Of a stretch of 59,374 nt of DNA, positions 9,092 through 18,039 are shown piece after piece. A program made the position numbers and the translations under genes. The notes below the pieces were generated by a model, which made no database searches, was not told where the DNA came from, and worked only from the letters and a program-made list of their open reading frames with translations. Positions within the stretch are counted from its first letter, which is position 1; each line of letters begins with the position of its first letter. Source of the stretch: Roseicyclus salinarum (lineage in GTDB: Bacteria > Pseudomonadota > Alphaproteobacteria > Rhodobacterales > Rhodobacteraceae); NCBI RefSeq assembly GCF_029624655.1, contig NZ_JARRSA010000023.1, positions 1 to 59,374 of the forward strand, in the 5' to 3' direction.

Positions 9092-9670
9092 TCATGCGGA
9101 TGCGCGCATCTTCATGTATTGGGTCAGAACGTGGATCAGGCTTTGGTGCGTGTCCTCGACGATGCCGTAGTTCTCGACCGGCACATGCACCACGTGGCTG
9201 GCGATTTCCTTCAGTCGCCCGCCTCTGAACCCCACGAAGGCGATGGTGGGCACGCCCTTCGCGTTCGCGTATTTGCAGGCCTTCACCACGTTCGGAGAAT
9301 TGCCCGAGGAACTCACGACGAGAAGGGCATCCTGCTCGGTCAGATAGTACTTGAGCTGTTCCGAAAAGACCGCGTCATAGGAAATGTCGTTTCCGAGCGC
9401 CGTCAGCATCGGCACGTTCGACGCTAGGGAGATCGTCTTGAGCGGCGTGTGCCCCTCGACATGTGTGCCCTTGGAGCAGTCGCAGACGGTGTGATTGGCG
9501 ATGGCCGCCGAACCGCCGTTGCCCGCGACCCAGACCGTGCCCCTGGCCTCGGTCACCCGATCGAAGACCTCCAGGACGGCACGCATGGGCCCCTTGTCGA
9601 ACGCCAGCAGCGTTTCGGCGAAACGCCGATAATAGTCGTTCACGAAGTGCTCGAAGTTTCCTACCGACAC
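9092..9670 (-). CDS. gmhA: Sedoheptulose-7-phosphate isomerase (SIS domain)
   Basis: 192 residues. A helical N-terminus precedes a SIS domain with GNGGSA (50-55), SSSGNSPN (120-127) and EDTHQSLIH (172-180); the last carries the Glu and His expected in GmhA active sites. It would convert sedoheptulose 7-phosphate to D-glycero-D-manno-heptose 7-phosphate, the first step towards GDP-heptose. I chose GTG 9670: GGAG lies 8 bases upstream and the homologous region begins there, while the much longer upstream frame has no protein character. It is divergent from the oxidoreductase and separated by 300 bases from it; the other three heptose genes lie at 13630-17053 on the other strand. Confidence 0.85.
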   Translation of the reverse strand: MSVGNFEHFVNDYYRRFAETLLAFDKGPMRAVLEVFDRVTEARGTVWVAGNGGSAAIANHTVCDCSKGTHVEGHTPLKTISLASNVPMLTALGNDISYDAVFSEQLKYYLTEQDALLVVSSSGNSPNVVKACKYANAKGVPTIAFVGFRGGRLKEIASHVVHVPVENYGIVEDTHQSLIHVLTQYMKMRASA

Positions 9671-9970
9671 GGGTTGTTCTCCATGGTCTTGCGCCAAGAA
9701 ACGTATAGGCGTGCAATGTGTCCTCATTGCGGTGCCGACCGCCCCGGAAAAACCCGAAGCCTGTCCGGGGCCGCCGTGCTCCGCACGGTAAGGGATCGCA
9801 ACATGGTTGCAAAATGGAAACCGGGTCGAGTGTCCGCCTCGCCGGCGCATGTGCGGCCGCTTGCGGGGCGGATCTGGTACGTCGGGCTGGTTGCCGCGCC
9901 GCCGACGGCTCTTTAGAGAGGAGCCGTTGAGAAAGGCACGACATCTCATGCCTTTGGAGGGCGATGGCCA
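9671..9970. promoter_or_regulatory. Divergent intergenic region with a small palindrome
   Basis: 300 bases between gmhA (minus) and the oxidoreductase (plus), expected to hold both promoters. The one visible symmetry is GCAAC-ATG-GTTGC at 9798-9810, a possible operator. GGAG at 9957-9960 is the likely ribosome site for the start at 9971. No clear -35/-10 pair can be assigned. Confidence 0.35.
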
Positions 9971-11140
9971 ATGACTAGGATCGCGATGCTTGGCTGCGGC
10001 TATGTCGCCAACATGTATCGCCTGACCCTTGGTCTGCATCCGAACCTTATTCTTGCAGGTGTCTTTGACCTCGAACGGTCGCGGTCGGAATGGATGGCCG
10101 GGACGACCGGTGCGACGGCCTACCCTTCCTTCGAGGCGCTTCTGGCAGACGACAGCGTTCCGGTAGTCCTGAACCTGACCAATCCAGGGGCGCATTACGA
10201 GACGACCGGCGCGCTCCTGCGGGCGGGCAAGCATGTTTATTCCGAGAAACCGCTGGCCATGCGGCTCGACCATGCCAGCGAGCTTGCGGCCCTGTCGCGG
10301 GAGACGGGACGGCACCTGGTCTCGGCGCCCTGCACGCTGTTGAACCCGGTGGCCCAGACCCTGTGGAAGCTTCTGAGGGAGGAGGCCGTCGGACCCGTCC
10401 GCCTGATCTATGCCGAGATGGAGGACGGGATGGTGCACCGGGCGCCAACCGCGAAGTGGATCAACGAGATGGGCGTCGCCTGGCCGGCGGAGGACGAGTT
10501 CCGCAGCGGCTGCACGGTGGAGCATGCGGGCTACGTGCTCAGCTGGCTCTGCGCGATGTTCGGCCCCGTCGAGCGGCTGACCGCGCATTCCGAGGTGCTG
10601 GTGCCCGAAAAGCTGCCGGGCGAACGCTTCGCCGCGCCGGACCATTCGGTCGCCACGATGCGCTTCGCCTCGGGCCCGGTCCTGCGCGTGACGAACGGAA
10701 TCTACGCCGACCATGACCACCGGCTGCGCATCTTCGGCGATGACGGCGTGATCGATGTCGAAGACCCGCGCAGCGACCGGTCCGCCATCCGGCTCAGCCA
10801 TTACCGCACGGTCCGGCGGAGACGGTTCCTGAGCCGGGGGCGCAAGGTGCCACTGATCGGCGGAAAAGAGACGATTCCGGCCTACAGAGGCTCCCAGACA
10901 CGTGATTTCTGCCGTGCCATCGCCGATCTCGCCCGCGCGGTCGAGGCCGGTCGCGCGCCTTATACCGGCGCCGAGTACGCGCTGCATCTGTGCGAGGTGA
11001 CCCTCGCTGCCCATTACGGAACGACCGGTGCAACGGAGGGATCGGACGGGTTCGACGGAGCGCTTGCCAGGATGCCCTACGAGGTGCGGTCGCGGTTCCC
11101 GCCGATACCGCCTCTGGTCTCCTCTCCGGGGGCGACCTGA
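9971..11140 (+). CDS. Gfo/Idh/MocA-family NAD(P)-dependent oxidoreductase
   Basis: 389 residues. A Rossmann N-terminus (IAMLGCGYVANMY) and the family motif EKPLAMR (about 93-99) precede the alpha/beta domain typical of this family. Members oxidise or reduce sugars or sugar nucleotides; the substrate here is unknown. Its stop overlaps the start of the next SDR gene by one base (TGATG), so the pair probably acts on the same sugar intermediate. The last 25 residues, Pro-rich, extend beyond the usual fold. Confidence 0.85.
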   Translation: MTRIAMLGCGYVANMYRLTLGLHPNLILAGVFDLERSRSEWMAGTTGATAYPSFEALLADDSVPVVLNLTNPGAHYETTGALLRAGKHVYSEKPLAMRLDHASELAALSRETGRHLVSAPCTLLNPVAQTLWKLLREEAVGPVRLIYAEMEDGMVHRAPTAKWINEMGVAWPAEDEFRSGCTVEHAGYVLSWLCAMFGPVERLTAHSEVLVPEKLPGERFAAPDHSVATMRFASGPVLRVTNGIYADHDHRLRIFGDDGVIDVEDPRSDRSAIRLSHYRTVRRRRFLSRGRKVPLIGGKETIPAYRGSQTRDFCRAIADLARAVEAGRAPYTGAEYALHLCEVTLAAHYGTTGATEGSDGFDGALARMPYEVRSRFPPIPPLVSSPGAT

Positions 11141-12156
11141 TGGGCCGGATCGTGATTACCGGGGCGTCGGGCTTCGTCGGCGGGGAAGCCGTGGGAGCTG
11201 CCCTTGCAGCCGGGCACGAGGTGATCGCGATCGGCGGCCGTGCCGAAAGCGACCTCGATACCAACCTGGGCGGCAGTGAATATCATGCACTCGATCTGTC
11301 GGCTCCTTCCGCGGTAGAGTTGCTGGCGCCGCTCCTGGAGGGGGCTGATGCGGTGATCCATGCCGCTGCCGCGATGGCGGGGGACGACGACGCCCATGAT
11401 CGCGGGACGCTTGCCCCGACTCGCGCCGTCCTGGCGGCGATAGCCCGGGCAGCCGCGCCGGTACGCCTGGTGCTCGTGTCGTCCTTCGCGGTCTACGGCT
11501 TTGCGGCTGTGCCCGAGGGGACGCTCCTTGCCGAACTGACACCGCTGGAGCCTGAGCCGCACAAGCGGGACGCCTATGCCCGCGCCAAGCTGGCGCAGGA
11601 GGAAATGGCGGTGGCTGCGGCGCGGTCAACCAACCTCGACCTGTGGCTGATCCGCCCGGGGGCGATCTACGGGCCGGGCCGGCTCGACACCGCACGGCTC
11701 GGTATCAAAGTCGGCGGTCGACGTCTGAGCCCGGGCGGCGATCCCGTCATTCCTGCGGTGGATGTGGCCCGGGTCGGCGCTGCACTGCTGGCCGCCGCGA
11801 CAGTCACACAACCTCGGGAAGGAACCGTTTCAGGCCCTTTGCGCAACACCGCGGTGGTCATCAATCTCGTGGACACCGACCCGCCCCGGCAAAGCGAGTG
11901 GGCTGCGGCGGTGGGCATGAAGACAACGGCACTGCCGAAGCGCCTCATCTTCGGAATGGCAACGGCGCTCGATCTGGCGAGCGACCTTGTTCCCGGCCTC
12001 GGCACATGGCTGCCCGGGGGGCTTCTCCCGCCGCGACTGGCGGCCCGGTTCAGGCATCTGCGTTATGGCACGCAGCGTGCCGAGGACATTCTGGGCATAT
12101 CCCCGGGGGCCGCTTCGGCAGATCGTCTGGCCTGGTATGCAGGACAGCGGACATGA
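11140..12156 (+). CDS. NAD-dependent epimerase/dehydratase (extended SDR)
   Basis: 338 residues. It opens with the glycine motif TGASGFVGGEA and has LVLVSSFAVYG and the catalytic YARAK (Tyr/Lys pair at about 147-151). The family acts on nucleotide sugars or related compounds; the exact reaction cannot be read. The start at 11140 shares a base with the preceding stop and has GGGGGC 7 bases upstream. It is the last gene before a 256-base spacer and the GT4 gene. Confidence 0.82.
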   Translation: MGRIVITGASGFVGGEAVGAALAAGHEVIAIGGRAESDLDTNLGGSEYHALDLSAPSAVELLAPLLEGADAVIHAAAAMAGDDDAHDRGTLAPTRAVLAAIARAAAPVRLVLVSSFAVYGFAAVPEGTLLAELTPLEPEPHKRDAYARAKLAQEEMAVAAARSTNLDLWLIRPGAIYGPGRLDTARLGIKVGGRRLSPGGDPVIPAVDVARVGAALLAAATVTQPREGTVSGPLRNTAVVINLVDTDPPRQSEWAAAVGMKTTALPKRLIFGMATALDLASDLVPGLGTWLPGGLLPPRLAARFRHLRYGTQRAEDILGISPGAASADRLAWYAGQRT

Positions 12157-12412
12157 GACGTCTTTTCCCCATGCCGTTGCCATCAGGCCCCGTTCGGAAA
12201 CCGCGCGGAAAAAGCGGAACGTCTCATGGGGAAAACCAGCCGATGGAGCTGCCCGGATCCGTAGCGGCCCCGGAAAGCCGAAACATCGCCCCATGGGGTT
12301 GCACATGATCCCTTGCCGCATGCCATGTTGCGACACGATGCGCATCGCGATCGGGAGCAACTGACACGCCGCCTGAGACGACACCGCTCGAAAGGGAGCG
12401 TACGGGACGAAG
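12157..12412. promoter_or_regulatory. Spacer with repeated CCCCATG motifs
   Basis: It holds an 11-base inverted repeat, TTTTCCCCATG at 12163-12173 and CATGGGGAAAA at 12225-12235, and a perfect palindrome CCCCATGGGG at 12289-12298. The three sit about 62 bases apart. GAGACGT also recurs next to the first two copies. They lie directly upstream of the long heptose/sulfotransferase operon and may be operator sites; a structural RNA hairpin is the alternative. Confidence 0.4.
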
Positions 12413-13633
12413 ATGATCCATTACATGACAGTCCAGGGGCTCGCCGCTCCATGGGTGGGCAACGAGCTTCGGGTCGTTGGCCAAAACGGCATCCCCTTCA
12501 CGCTACATGCCCTGAACCGATCGCCCGAGTTCCATTTCAAGTCGGAAGACTTCGCGCGGATGAGCCGCGAGACGCGGTATATCTACCCGATGTCCGTGAT
12601 GGACGCCGCGTTGAATATCCTTGCGGCCCCGGCCCGCTTTCGCACGCGGTTCTTCGCCGCCCTCTGGAACGCCCTGACCGGGGAGCGCGAGTCCCTTCGC
12701 AACCGCCTGGTCGGGATCGCGCATTTCTTGGTCGCCTGCCATTGGGCCGGGACACTACGAAACGAGAAGGTTTCCCACGTGCACTCGCAATGGATACATT
12801 CCGGCGGGACAGTCGCGATGTACGGCACCTGGCTGCTGGACGCGTCCTTCAGCTTCACGGGCCACGCATCCGACCTTTTCCGCGAACGCGCCGCGCTTTC
12901 GGACAAGATCCGGAGGGCCGAGTTCATCGTCTGCATCTCGGAATTCCACCGCGGCTTCTTTCTCGAGAACGGCGCGCGGCCGGAGCAGCTCTTCGTCGCG
13001 TATTGCGGGATCGACACGACCCACTTCACGCCGCGCCGCCGCCCGCGCGACCGGGCAAGACCCTACCACATCCTCTCTTCTGGCCGACTGGTCGAGAAGA
13101 AGGGCTTCGCCGACCTGATCCGCGCCTGCGCGATCCTGCGCGACCGCGGCATCGACTTCCGCTGCACGATCGCCGGCAGCGGTCCGGACGAGGCGGCCTT
13201 GCGCGCGCAGATCGAGGCCGCGGGCCTGTCGGAGCTGGTGACGATGACGGGGGAAGCCCTGAAACAGGAGGACATCCCCGACTTCATGGCCACGGGCGAT
13301 GTCTACACCCTGCCCTGCGTCTGGGCCTCCGACAACGATGTCGACGGCCTGCCCCAGATGCTGATGGAGGCGATGGCCTGCGGCCTTCCGGCCGTCTCCA
13401 CGCGGCTCGTGGGCATTCCCGACCTCATCCGCGACGGCGAGACGGGGCTTCTGGTAGCCCCGGGCGATCCGCAGGCATTGGCCGGGGCGCTGATGCGGCT
13501 GGAAGCGGAGGATGAACTTGCGGATCGCCTTGCGAAGGCAGGATATCGTCATCTGGTGGACAAATTCGATCTCGATAGATGCCTCGAGCCGCTCCTTGAG
13601 CGATATCGGGCAAAACTTGAGGCCGCAAAGTGA
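12413..13633 (+). CDS. Glycosyltransferase family 4 protein
   Basis: 406 residues with the GT-B two-domain fold. The C-terminal half carries ILSSGRLVEKKGFADLI, IAGSGPDE and the donor-site segment EAMACGLPAVST. Family 4 enzymes are retaining transferases using nucleotide-activated sugars; since GDP-heptose genes follow directly, a GDP-heptose or GDP-mannose donor is plausible but unproven. GGGACGAAG lies just before ATG 12413. The stop overlaps the hddA GTG start by 4 bases. Confidence 0.88.
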   Translation: MIHYMTVQGLAAPWVGNELRVVGQNGIPFTLHALNRSPEFHFKSEDFARMSRETRYIYPMSVMDAALNILAAPARFRTRFFAALWNALTGERESLRNRLVGIAHFLVACHWAGTLRNEKVSHVHSQWIHSGGTVAMYGTWLLDASFSFTGHASDLFRERAALSDKIRRAEFIVCISEFHRGFFLENGARPEQLFVAYCGIDTTHFTPRRRPRDRARPYHILSSGRLVEKKGFADLIRACAILRDRGIDFRCTIAGSGPDEAALRAQIEAAGLSELVTMTGEALKQEDIPDFMATGDVYTLPCVWASDNDVDGLPQMLMEAMACGLPAVSTRLVGIPDLIRDGETGLLVAPGDPQALAGALMRLEAEDELADRLAKAGYRHLVDKFDLDRCLEPLLERYRAKLEAAK

Positions 13634-14616
13634 TCATCACCCAGACCCCCTACCGCGTCAGCTTCGCCGGCGGCGGCACCGACCTTCCCGCCTTCTACGA
13701 ACATGAAGCGGGCGCCGTCCTGTCGGTGGCCGTGAACCACCACATGTACGTCACCGTCTCCCCGCGCTTCGACAAGACGACCCGTGTCGCCTATACCCGC
13801 GTCGAGATCGCCGACGGGATCGACAGGATCGAGCACACCATCGCGCGCGAGGCGCTGCGGATGACGGGTCTCGGCGAACACCTCGAGATCACCACCGTGG
13901 GCGACGTGCCGGCGGGGACCGGCATGGGATCCTCCTCCTCGCTCGCCGTGGGGATCCTGAACGCGCTTTACGCCTACAAGGGGCAGGTCACCTCGCCCGG
14001 CGCGCTGGCCGAGAAGGCCTGCGAGATCGAGATCGACATCCTGAAGAAGCCGATCGGCCGGCAGGACCAGTACGCCGCGGCCTTCGGCGGCGTGAACTAC
14101 ATCCGCTTCAACCCCGACCATTCGGTCGATGTCGAGCCGGTGCCGACGGCGCCCGCGTTCCTCGACCAGCTCGAGCGTCACATCATCCTGCTCTACACCG
14201 ACCAGCAGCGCGACGCGGACACCATCCTGAAGAAGCAGTCCGAGGGCAGCCGCGACAAGATGAGCGTCCTGCGCGAGATGCGCGATCTGGCCGGAGAGCT
14301 GCGGAAAACGATGGGCGGACAGGGGAACCTGGAGGATTTCGGCCGCATCCTGCATCATGGCTGGGAACTGAAGCGCTCGCTCGGCTTCGGCATCTCGAAC
14401 CAGGGCGTCGACGACTGGTACCGGGCCGCGCGCGCCAACGGCGCGATGGGCGGCAAGCTCCTCGGTGCGGGCGGCGGCGGGTTCCTCCTGATCATGGCGC
14501 CGCCCGAGCGGCACGAGGCGATCCGCGAGGCGGTGGGCCGCCCGCGCGAGATCAAGTTCAGCATCGACCGCCGCGGCAGCCGGGTGATCTACATCTCCGA
14601 CCGCTACACGTTCTGA
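13630..14616 (+). CDS. hddA: D-glycero-alpha-D-manno-heptose-7-phosphate kinase (GHMP family)
   Basis: 328 residues with all three GHMP kinase motifs: the N-terminal RVSFAGGGTDLPAFY, the ATP loop VPAGTGMGSSSS (about 93-104) and the C-terminal KLLGAGGGGFLLI. The GGGTDLP start is shared with HddA and with fucokinase-like enzymes; gmhA, hddC and gmhB on the same plasmid favour heptose-7-phosphate 1-kinase. It begins at GTG 13630, inside the GTGA overlap with the GT4 gene. Product expected: D-glycero-alpha-D-manno-heptose 1,7-bisphosphate. Confidence 0.85.
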   Translation: MIITQTPYRVSFAGGGTDLPAFYEHEAGAVLSVAVNHHMYVTVSPRFDKTTRVAYTRVEIADGIDRIEHTIAREALRMTGLGEHLEITTVGDVPAGTGMGSSSSLAVGILNALYAYKGQVTSPGALAEKACEIEIDILKKPIGRQDQYAAAFGGVNYIRFNPDHSVDVEPVPTAPAFLDQLERHIILLYTDQQRDADTILKKQSEGSRDKMSVLREMRDLAGELRKTMGGQGNLEDFGRILHHGWELKRSLGFGISNQGVDDWYRAARANGAMGGKLLGAGGGGFLLIMAPPERHEAIREAVGRPREIKFSIDRRGSRVIYISDRYTF

Positions 14617-14635
14617 CGAGGGGGACGCGCGACCC

Positions 14636-15757
14636 ATGAGGATCCTGATCACGGGCGGCGCGGGCTTCATCGGCTCGCACACGGCCGATGCGCTGCTGGC
14701 GAAGGGGCACGACGTGCGCGTGCTCGACAGCCTCGAGCCGCCGGTGCACAGGGGCGGGGAATGGCCGGCCTATCTCGACCCCGCGATCAAGCGGATGAAG
14801 GGCGACGTGCGGGACGAGGCGACGCTCCTGGCCGCGCTCAGGGGGGTCGACGCCGTCTACCACCTTGCCGCCTTCCAGGATTACCTGCCGCAATTCTCGC
14901 GCTTCTTCTCGGTCAACGTGACCTCGACGGCGCTGATCTACGAGCTGATCCTGCGGGAAAAGCTGCCGGTGCGGAAGGTGATCGTCGCCTCCAGCCAGGC
15001 GACGCTCGGCGAGGGGCTCTATCGCGACGCGACAGGCGCCCGCGTCCTGCCGGGCCTCAGACGCGACGCCGATCTCGCCCACGGCATCTGGGAGATCCAG
15101 CCCCAGGGCGACCAGGTCGGGCCGCTCGCCTACCAGCCGACCGACGAGACCGTGGCAAACCCGCAGAACTGCTACGGAACCTCGAAGATCGCGCAGGAGA
15201 ACGCTGCGCTGAACCTCGGTCGCATGTACGGCATCCCCACGGTCGCGATGCGCTATTCCATCGTGCAGGGGCCGCGCCAAAGTCTCTACAACGCCTATTC
15301 GGGCGCCTGCCGCATCTTCTCGCTGTCCTTCCACTTGGGGCGCGAACCGGTGATCTACGAGGACGGCAACCAGGTGCGGGACTTCGTCAACTGGCAGGAC
15401 GTGGTGGATGCGAACCTCCTCGTGCTGGAGGATTCCCGCGCCGACGGGCAGATGTTCAACGTGGGCGGCGACCGGCCCGTCACCGTGGGCGAATTCGCGC
15501 AGGTCGTGGCCGGCGCCTTCGGGCGGAACGATTACACGCCGCGCGCCTCGGGCAAGTATCGCTACGGCGATACGCGGCACATCCTGTCAGACGTGTCGAA
15601 GCTCAAGGCGCTCGGCTGGCGGCCCTCGCGGAGCTGCCATGACAGCGTGGCCGCCTACCGCGACTGGATGCAGACCGAGGCGCCCGCCGCCGACATCCTC
15701 GAGCAGTCGGACCGGATGATGGCGGCACTCGGCGTGGTGCGCGCGGTCGGGGGTTGA
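14636..15757 (+). CDS. NAD-dependent nucleotide-sugar epimerase/dehydratase
   Basis: 373 residues, extended SDR. GGAGFIGSH (7-15) binds the dinucleotide and Tyr180/Lys184 (CYGTSKIAQE) form the catalytic pair. Position between hddA and hddC suggests it acts on GDP-heptose or a derivative, for example as a 4,6-dehydratase or epimerase, but the substrate is inferred only from context. It is longer than galE and has an insert around residues 125-165 (LYRDATGARVLPG) not seen in plain epimerases. Confidence 0.83.
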   Translation: MRILITGGAGFIGSHTADALLAKGHDVRVLDSLEPPVHRGGEWPAYLDPAIKRMKGDVRDEATLLAALRGVDAVYHLAAFQDYLPQFSRFFSVNVTSTALIYELILREKLPVRKVIVASSQATLGEGLYRDATGARVLPGLRRDADLAHGIWEIQPQGDQVGPLAYQPTDETVANPQNCYGTSKIAQENAALNLGRMYGIPTVAMRYSIVQGPRQSLYNAYSGACRIFSLSFHLGREPVIYEDGNQVRDFVNWQDVVDANLLVLEDSRADGQMFNVGGDRPVTVGEFAQVVAGAFGRNDYTPRASGKYRYGDTRHILSDVSKLKALGWRPSRSCHDSVAAYRDWMQTEAPAADILEQSDRMMAALGVVRAVGG

Positions 15758-15761
15758 GGCG

Positions 15762-16484
15762 ATGGCGGATGTGAAGGCGCTCCTGCTGGCCGGCGGCCTC
15801 GGCACGCGGCTCCGGCCGCTGACCGAGACGGTGCCGAAATGCCTGATCCCCGTGGCGGGCAAGCCGATGCTCGACTACTGGCTCGACGCGTTGGAGGCAG
15901 CGGGGATCGGCGAGGCTCTTCTGAACACCCACCACCTGCGCGATGCGGTGAAGGCCTGGATCGACGCGGCGAACGCGTCCCGCGACGTGCAGGTCACCGA
16001 AGCCTACGAACCCGAACTTCTGGGATCGGCTGGAACGGTCACCGCGAACCGGGGCTGGGCGGATGACGCGGAGGCGATCCTCGTGATCTATGCCGACAAC
16101 CTGTCGACCATTGATCTGTCGACCTTCCTCGCCTTCCACCGGTCCCACGACGATCCCATGAGCATGGCCCTGTTCCACGCGCCGAACCCGAAGGCCTGCG
16201 GAATCGCCACGCTGGACGTCGCGGGCGTAATAACCGCTTTCACGGAAAAACCGGATACACCCCAGAGCGACCTCGCCAATGCCGGGCTCTACGTGCTCGA
16301 TGCGGCAGCCTGGCGCGAGATCGCCGACATGGGCGCCTTCGACTTCGGCTTCGACGTGCTGCCGCGCTTCGTCGGCCGGATGCGGGGCTATGTGCATCCG
16401 GGCTATCACCGCGACGTCGGCACGCCCGCGGCGCTCGCCGCCGCCGAGGCCGATGCCCCTGCCCTCTTCGGAAATACCCCATGA
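15762..16484 (+). CDS. hddC: D-glycero-alpha-D-manno-heptose-1-phosphate guanylyltransferase-like nucleotidyltransferase
   Basis: 240 residues. The pyrophosphorylase signature LLLAGGLGTRLRPL (7-20) and the following KCLIPVAGKPML are clear, with the metal-binding Asp in VIYADNLS. The size fits HddC-type guanylyltransferases. The donor nucleotide cannot be proved by reading; the heptose neighbours make GTP likely. It begins 5 bases after the SDR stop and overlaps the phosphatase gene by 4 bases. Confidence 0.83.
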   Translation: MADVKALLLAGGLGTRLRPLTETVPKCLIPVAGKPMLDYWLDALEAAGIGEALLNTHHLRDAVKAWIDAANASRDVQVTEAYEPELLGSAGTVTANRGWADDAEAILVIYADNLSTIDLSTFLAFHRSHDDPMSMALFHAPNPKACGIATLDVAGVITAFTEKPDTPQSDLANAGLYVLDAAAWREIADMGAFDFGFDVLPRFVGRMRGYVHPGYHRDVGTPAALAAAEADAPALFGNTP

Positions 16485-17053
16485 GACCCGCTGCCTTCCT
16501 CGACCGGGACGGCACGGTGATCGAGCTCGTCCATCACCTGACCGATCCAGCCGAGGTGCGGCTGGTCCCCGGCGCGGGCGACGCCCTCGCCCGGCTCAAC
16601 GCTGCCGGCATCGCGGTGGTGATCGTCACCAACCAGTCCGTGATCGGGCGCGGCAAGTTGACCGAGGCGGGGCTGGCCGAGGTGCATGCCGAGATGACCC
16701 GGCAGCTCGCAGCCCATGGCGCCCGGCTCGACGCGATCCACCATTGCCCGCTTGCGCCAACAATCAAGGACCCCCGCGTGATCGAGCATCCTGACCGCAA
16801 GCCCGGGCCCGGAATGCTTCTGCGCGCGGGCCGGGAGCTGGGCCTCGCCCTGCCCCGCTCGGTCATGGTGGGCGACACGATCTCGGACATGCTGGCGGGG
16901 CGCAACGCCGGCGTCGCCGCCACGGTGCTGGTGCGCACCGGCTACGGCGACCGAGTCGCCCTGCCCGATCCAGCTGTGGACCACGTGGCCGCCGATATGG
17001 CAGAGGCGGTCCAGATCATCGAAACGACCTGCCTGGCAGAGGACAATCCATGA
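16481..17053 (+). CDS. gmhB: D-glycero-D-manno-heptose-1,7-bisphosphate 7-phosphatase (HAD-IIIA)
   Basis: 190 residues. HAD motif I is DRDGT (8-12), motif II is VIVTNQS, motif III is the RKPGPGM region and motif IV is VGDTISDM. It should remove the 7-phosphate of heptose 1,7-bisphosphate. One oddity: the zinc loop of typical GmhB (CxH then CxC) is nearly gone. Only Cys89 of HHCPLAP remains and the CxC position reads EHP. Either this is a zinc-free variant or a related HAD phosphatase. It overlaps hddC and galE by 4 bases on each side. Confidence 0.82.
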   Translation: MRPAAFLDRDGTVIELVHHLTDPAEVRLVPGAGDALARLNAAGIAVVIVTNQSVIGRGKLTEAGLAEVHAEMTRQLAAHGARLDAIHHCPLAPTIKDPRVIEHPDRKPGPGMLLRAGRELGLALPRSVMVGDTISDMLAGRNAGVAATVLVRTGYGDRVALPDPAVDHVAADMAEAVQIIETTCLAEDNP

Positions 17054-18039
17054 AGATCCTGATCACCGGCGGCGCGGGTTATGTCGGCAGCGCCTGCCTG
17101 CGCCACATGGCGGCCGAGGGCCACGAGGTGCTGGCCTACGACAACCTCGTGATGGGCCATGCCGGGGCCGTCGCGGGCCACGATCTGGTGCAGGGGGACA
17201 TCGCCGATACTGAGAGGCTCACGGCGGCATTGCGCGATTTCGGCGCCGAGGCGGTGATGCATTTCGCCGCCGCCACCTATGTGGGCGAGTCGGTCGAGAA
17301 CCCCGACCTGCACTACGGCAACAACATCGGCGGCACGCGGAGCCTTCTGAACGCCATGCGCGCTGCGGGCGTGGACCGGATGCTCTTCTCCTCGACCTGC
17401 GCGACCTACGGCATGACCGACAGCCCGACGATGAGCGAAACCACCCCGCAGGAGCCGTTCTCGCCCTATGCCCGCACCAAGCTGGCGGTGGAGTGGATGA
17501 TCCGCGACTTCGCCCATGCCTACGGGCTCGGCTTCACGATCCTGCGCTACTTCAACGCCGCCGGCGCCGATCCGGACGGCGCCCATGGCGAGGATCACCG
17601 CCCCGAGAACCACCTGATCCCGCTGGTCCTGCAGACAGCGCTCGGCCAGCGGGAGAAGATCCTGATCTACGGCGAGGATTATCCCACGCCCGACGGCACC
17701 TGCATCCGCGACTACGTCCACACTGCGGATCTCGCCTCGGCGCACCGGCTGGCGATCGAGGCGACCACGCCGCAGACGGCCGCGGTTTTCAACATCGGCA
17801 CGGGGATCGGCCAGTCGGTGAAGGAGATCATCGCCGCCTGCGAGAAGGTGACGGGCCGCCCGATTCCGCAAGAACTCGCCCCCCGCCGCCCCGGCGACCC
17901 GCCCCGGCTCGTGGCTGACCCGGCGAAGCTCAAGACGCAACTCGGCTGGCAACCGCGATACACCGACATCGAGAGGACCATCGCCACGGCCTGGGATTGG
18001 CACCAGACGCATCCCGGCGGCTATGGAGCGGCCAGATGA
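17050..18039 (+). CDS. galE: UDP-glucose 4-epimerase
   Basis: 329 residues. GGAGYVGS (7-14), the Ser/Thr of SSTCATYG (115-121) and the Tyr140/Lys144 pair (SPYARTK) match GalE, as do RYFNAAGADPDG and DGTCIRDYVH. It interconverts UDP-glucose and UDP-galactose in the cytoplasm, supplying galactose units for the polymer. It overlaps its neighbours by 4 bases on both sides, so it is part of one tightly packed operon from 12413 to at least 18923. Confidence 0.93.
   Translation: MKILITGGAGYVGSACLRHMAAEGHEVLAYDNLVMGHAGAVAGHDLVQGDIADTERLTAALRDFGAEAVMHFAAATYVGESVENPDLHYGNNIGGTRSLLNAMRAAGVDRMLFSSTCATYGMTDSPTMSETTPQEPFSPYARTKLAVEWMIRDFAHAYGLGFTILRYFNAAGADPDGAHGEDHRPENHLIPLVLQTALGQREKILIYGEDYPTPDGTCIRDYVHTADLASAHRLAIEATTPQTAAVFNIGTGIGQSVKEIIAACEKVTGRPIPQELAPRRPGDPPRLVADPAKLKTQLGWQPRYTDIERTIATAWDWHQTHPGGYGAAR

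Noticed and set aside
9671-11014. Long N-terminal extension of gmhA in the same frame
   Set aside because: It runs antisense through the oxidoreductase gene, and the GTG with GGAG at 9670 gives a normal-sized enzyme.
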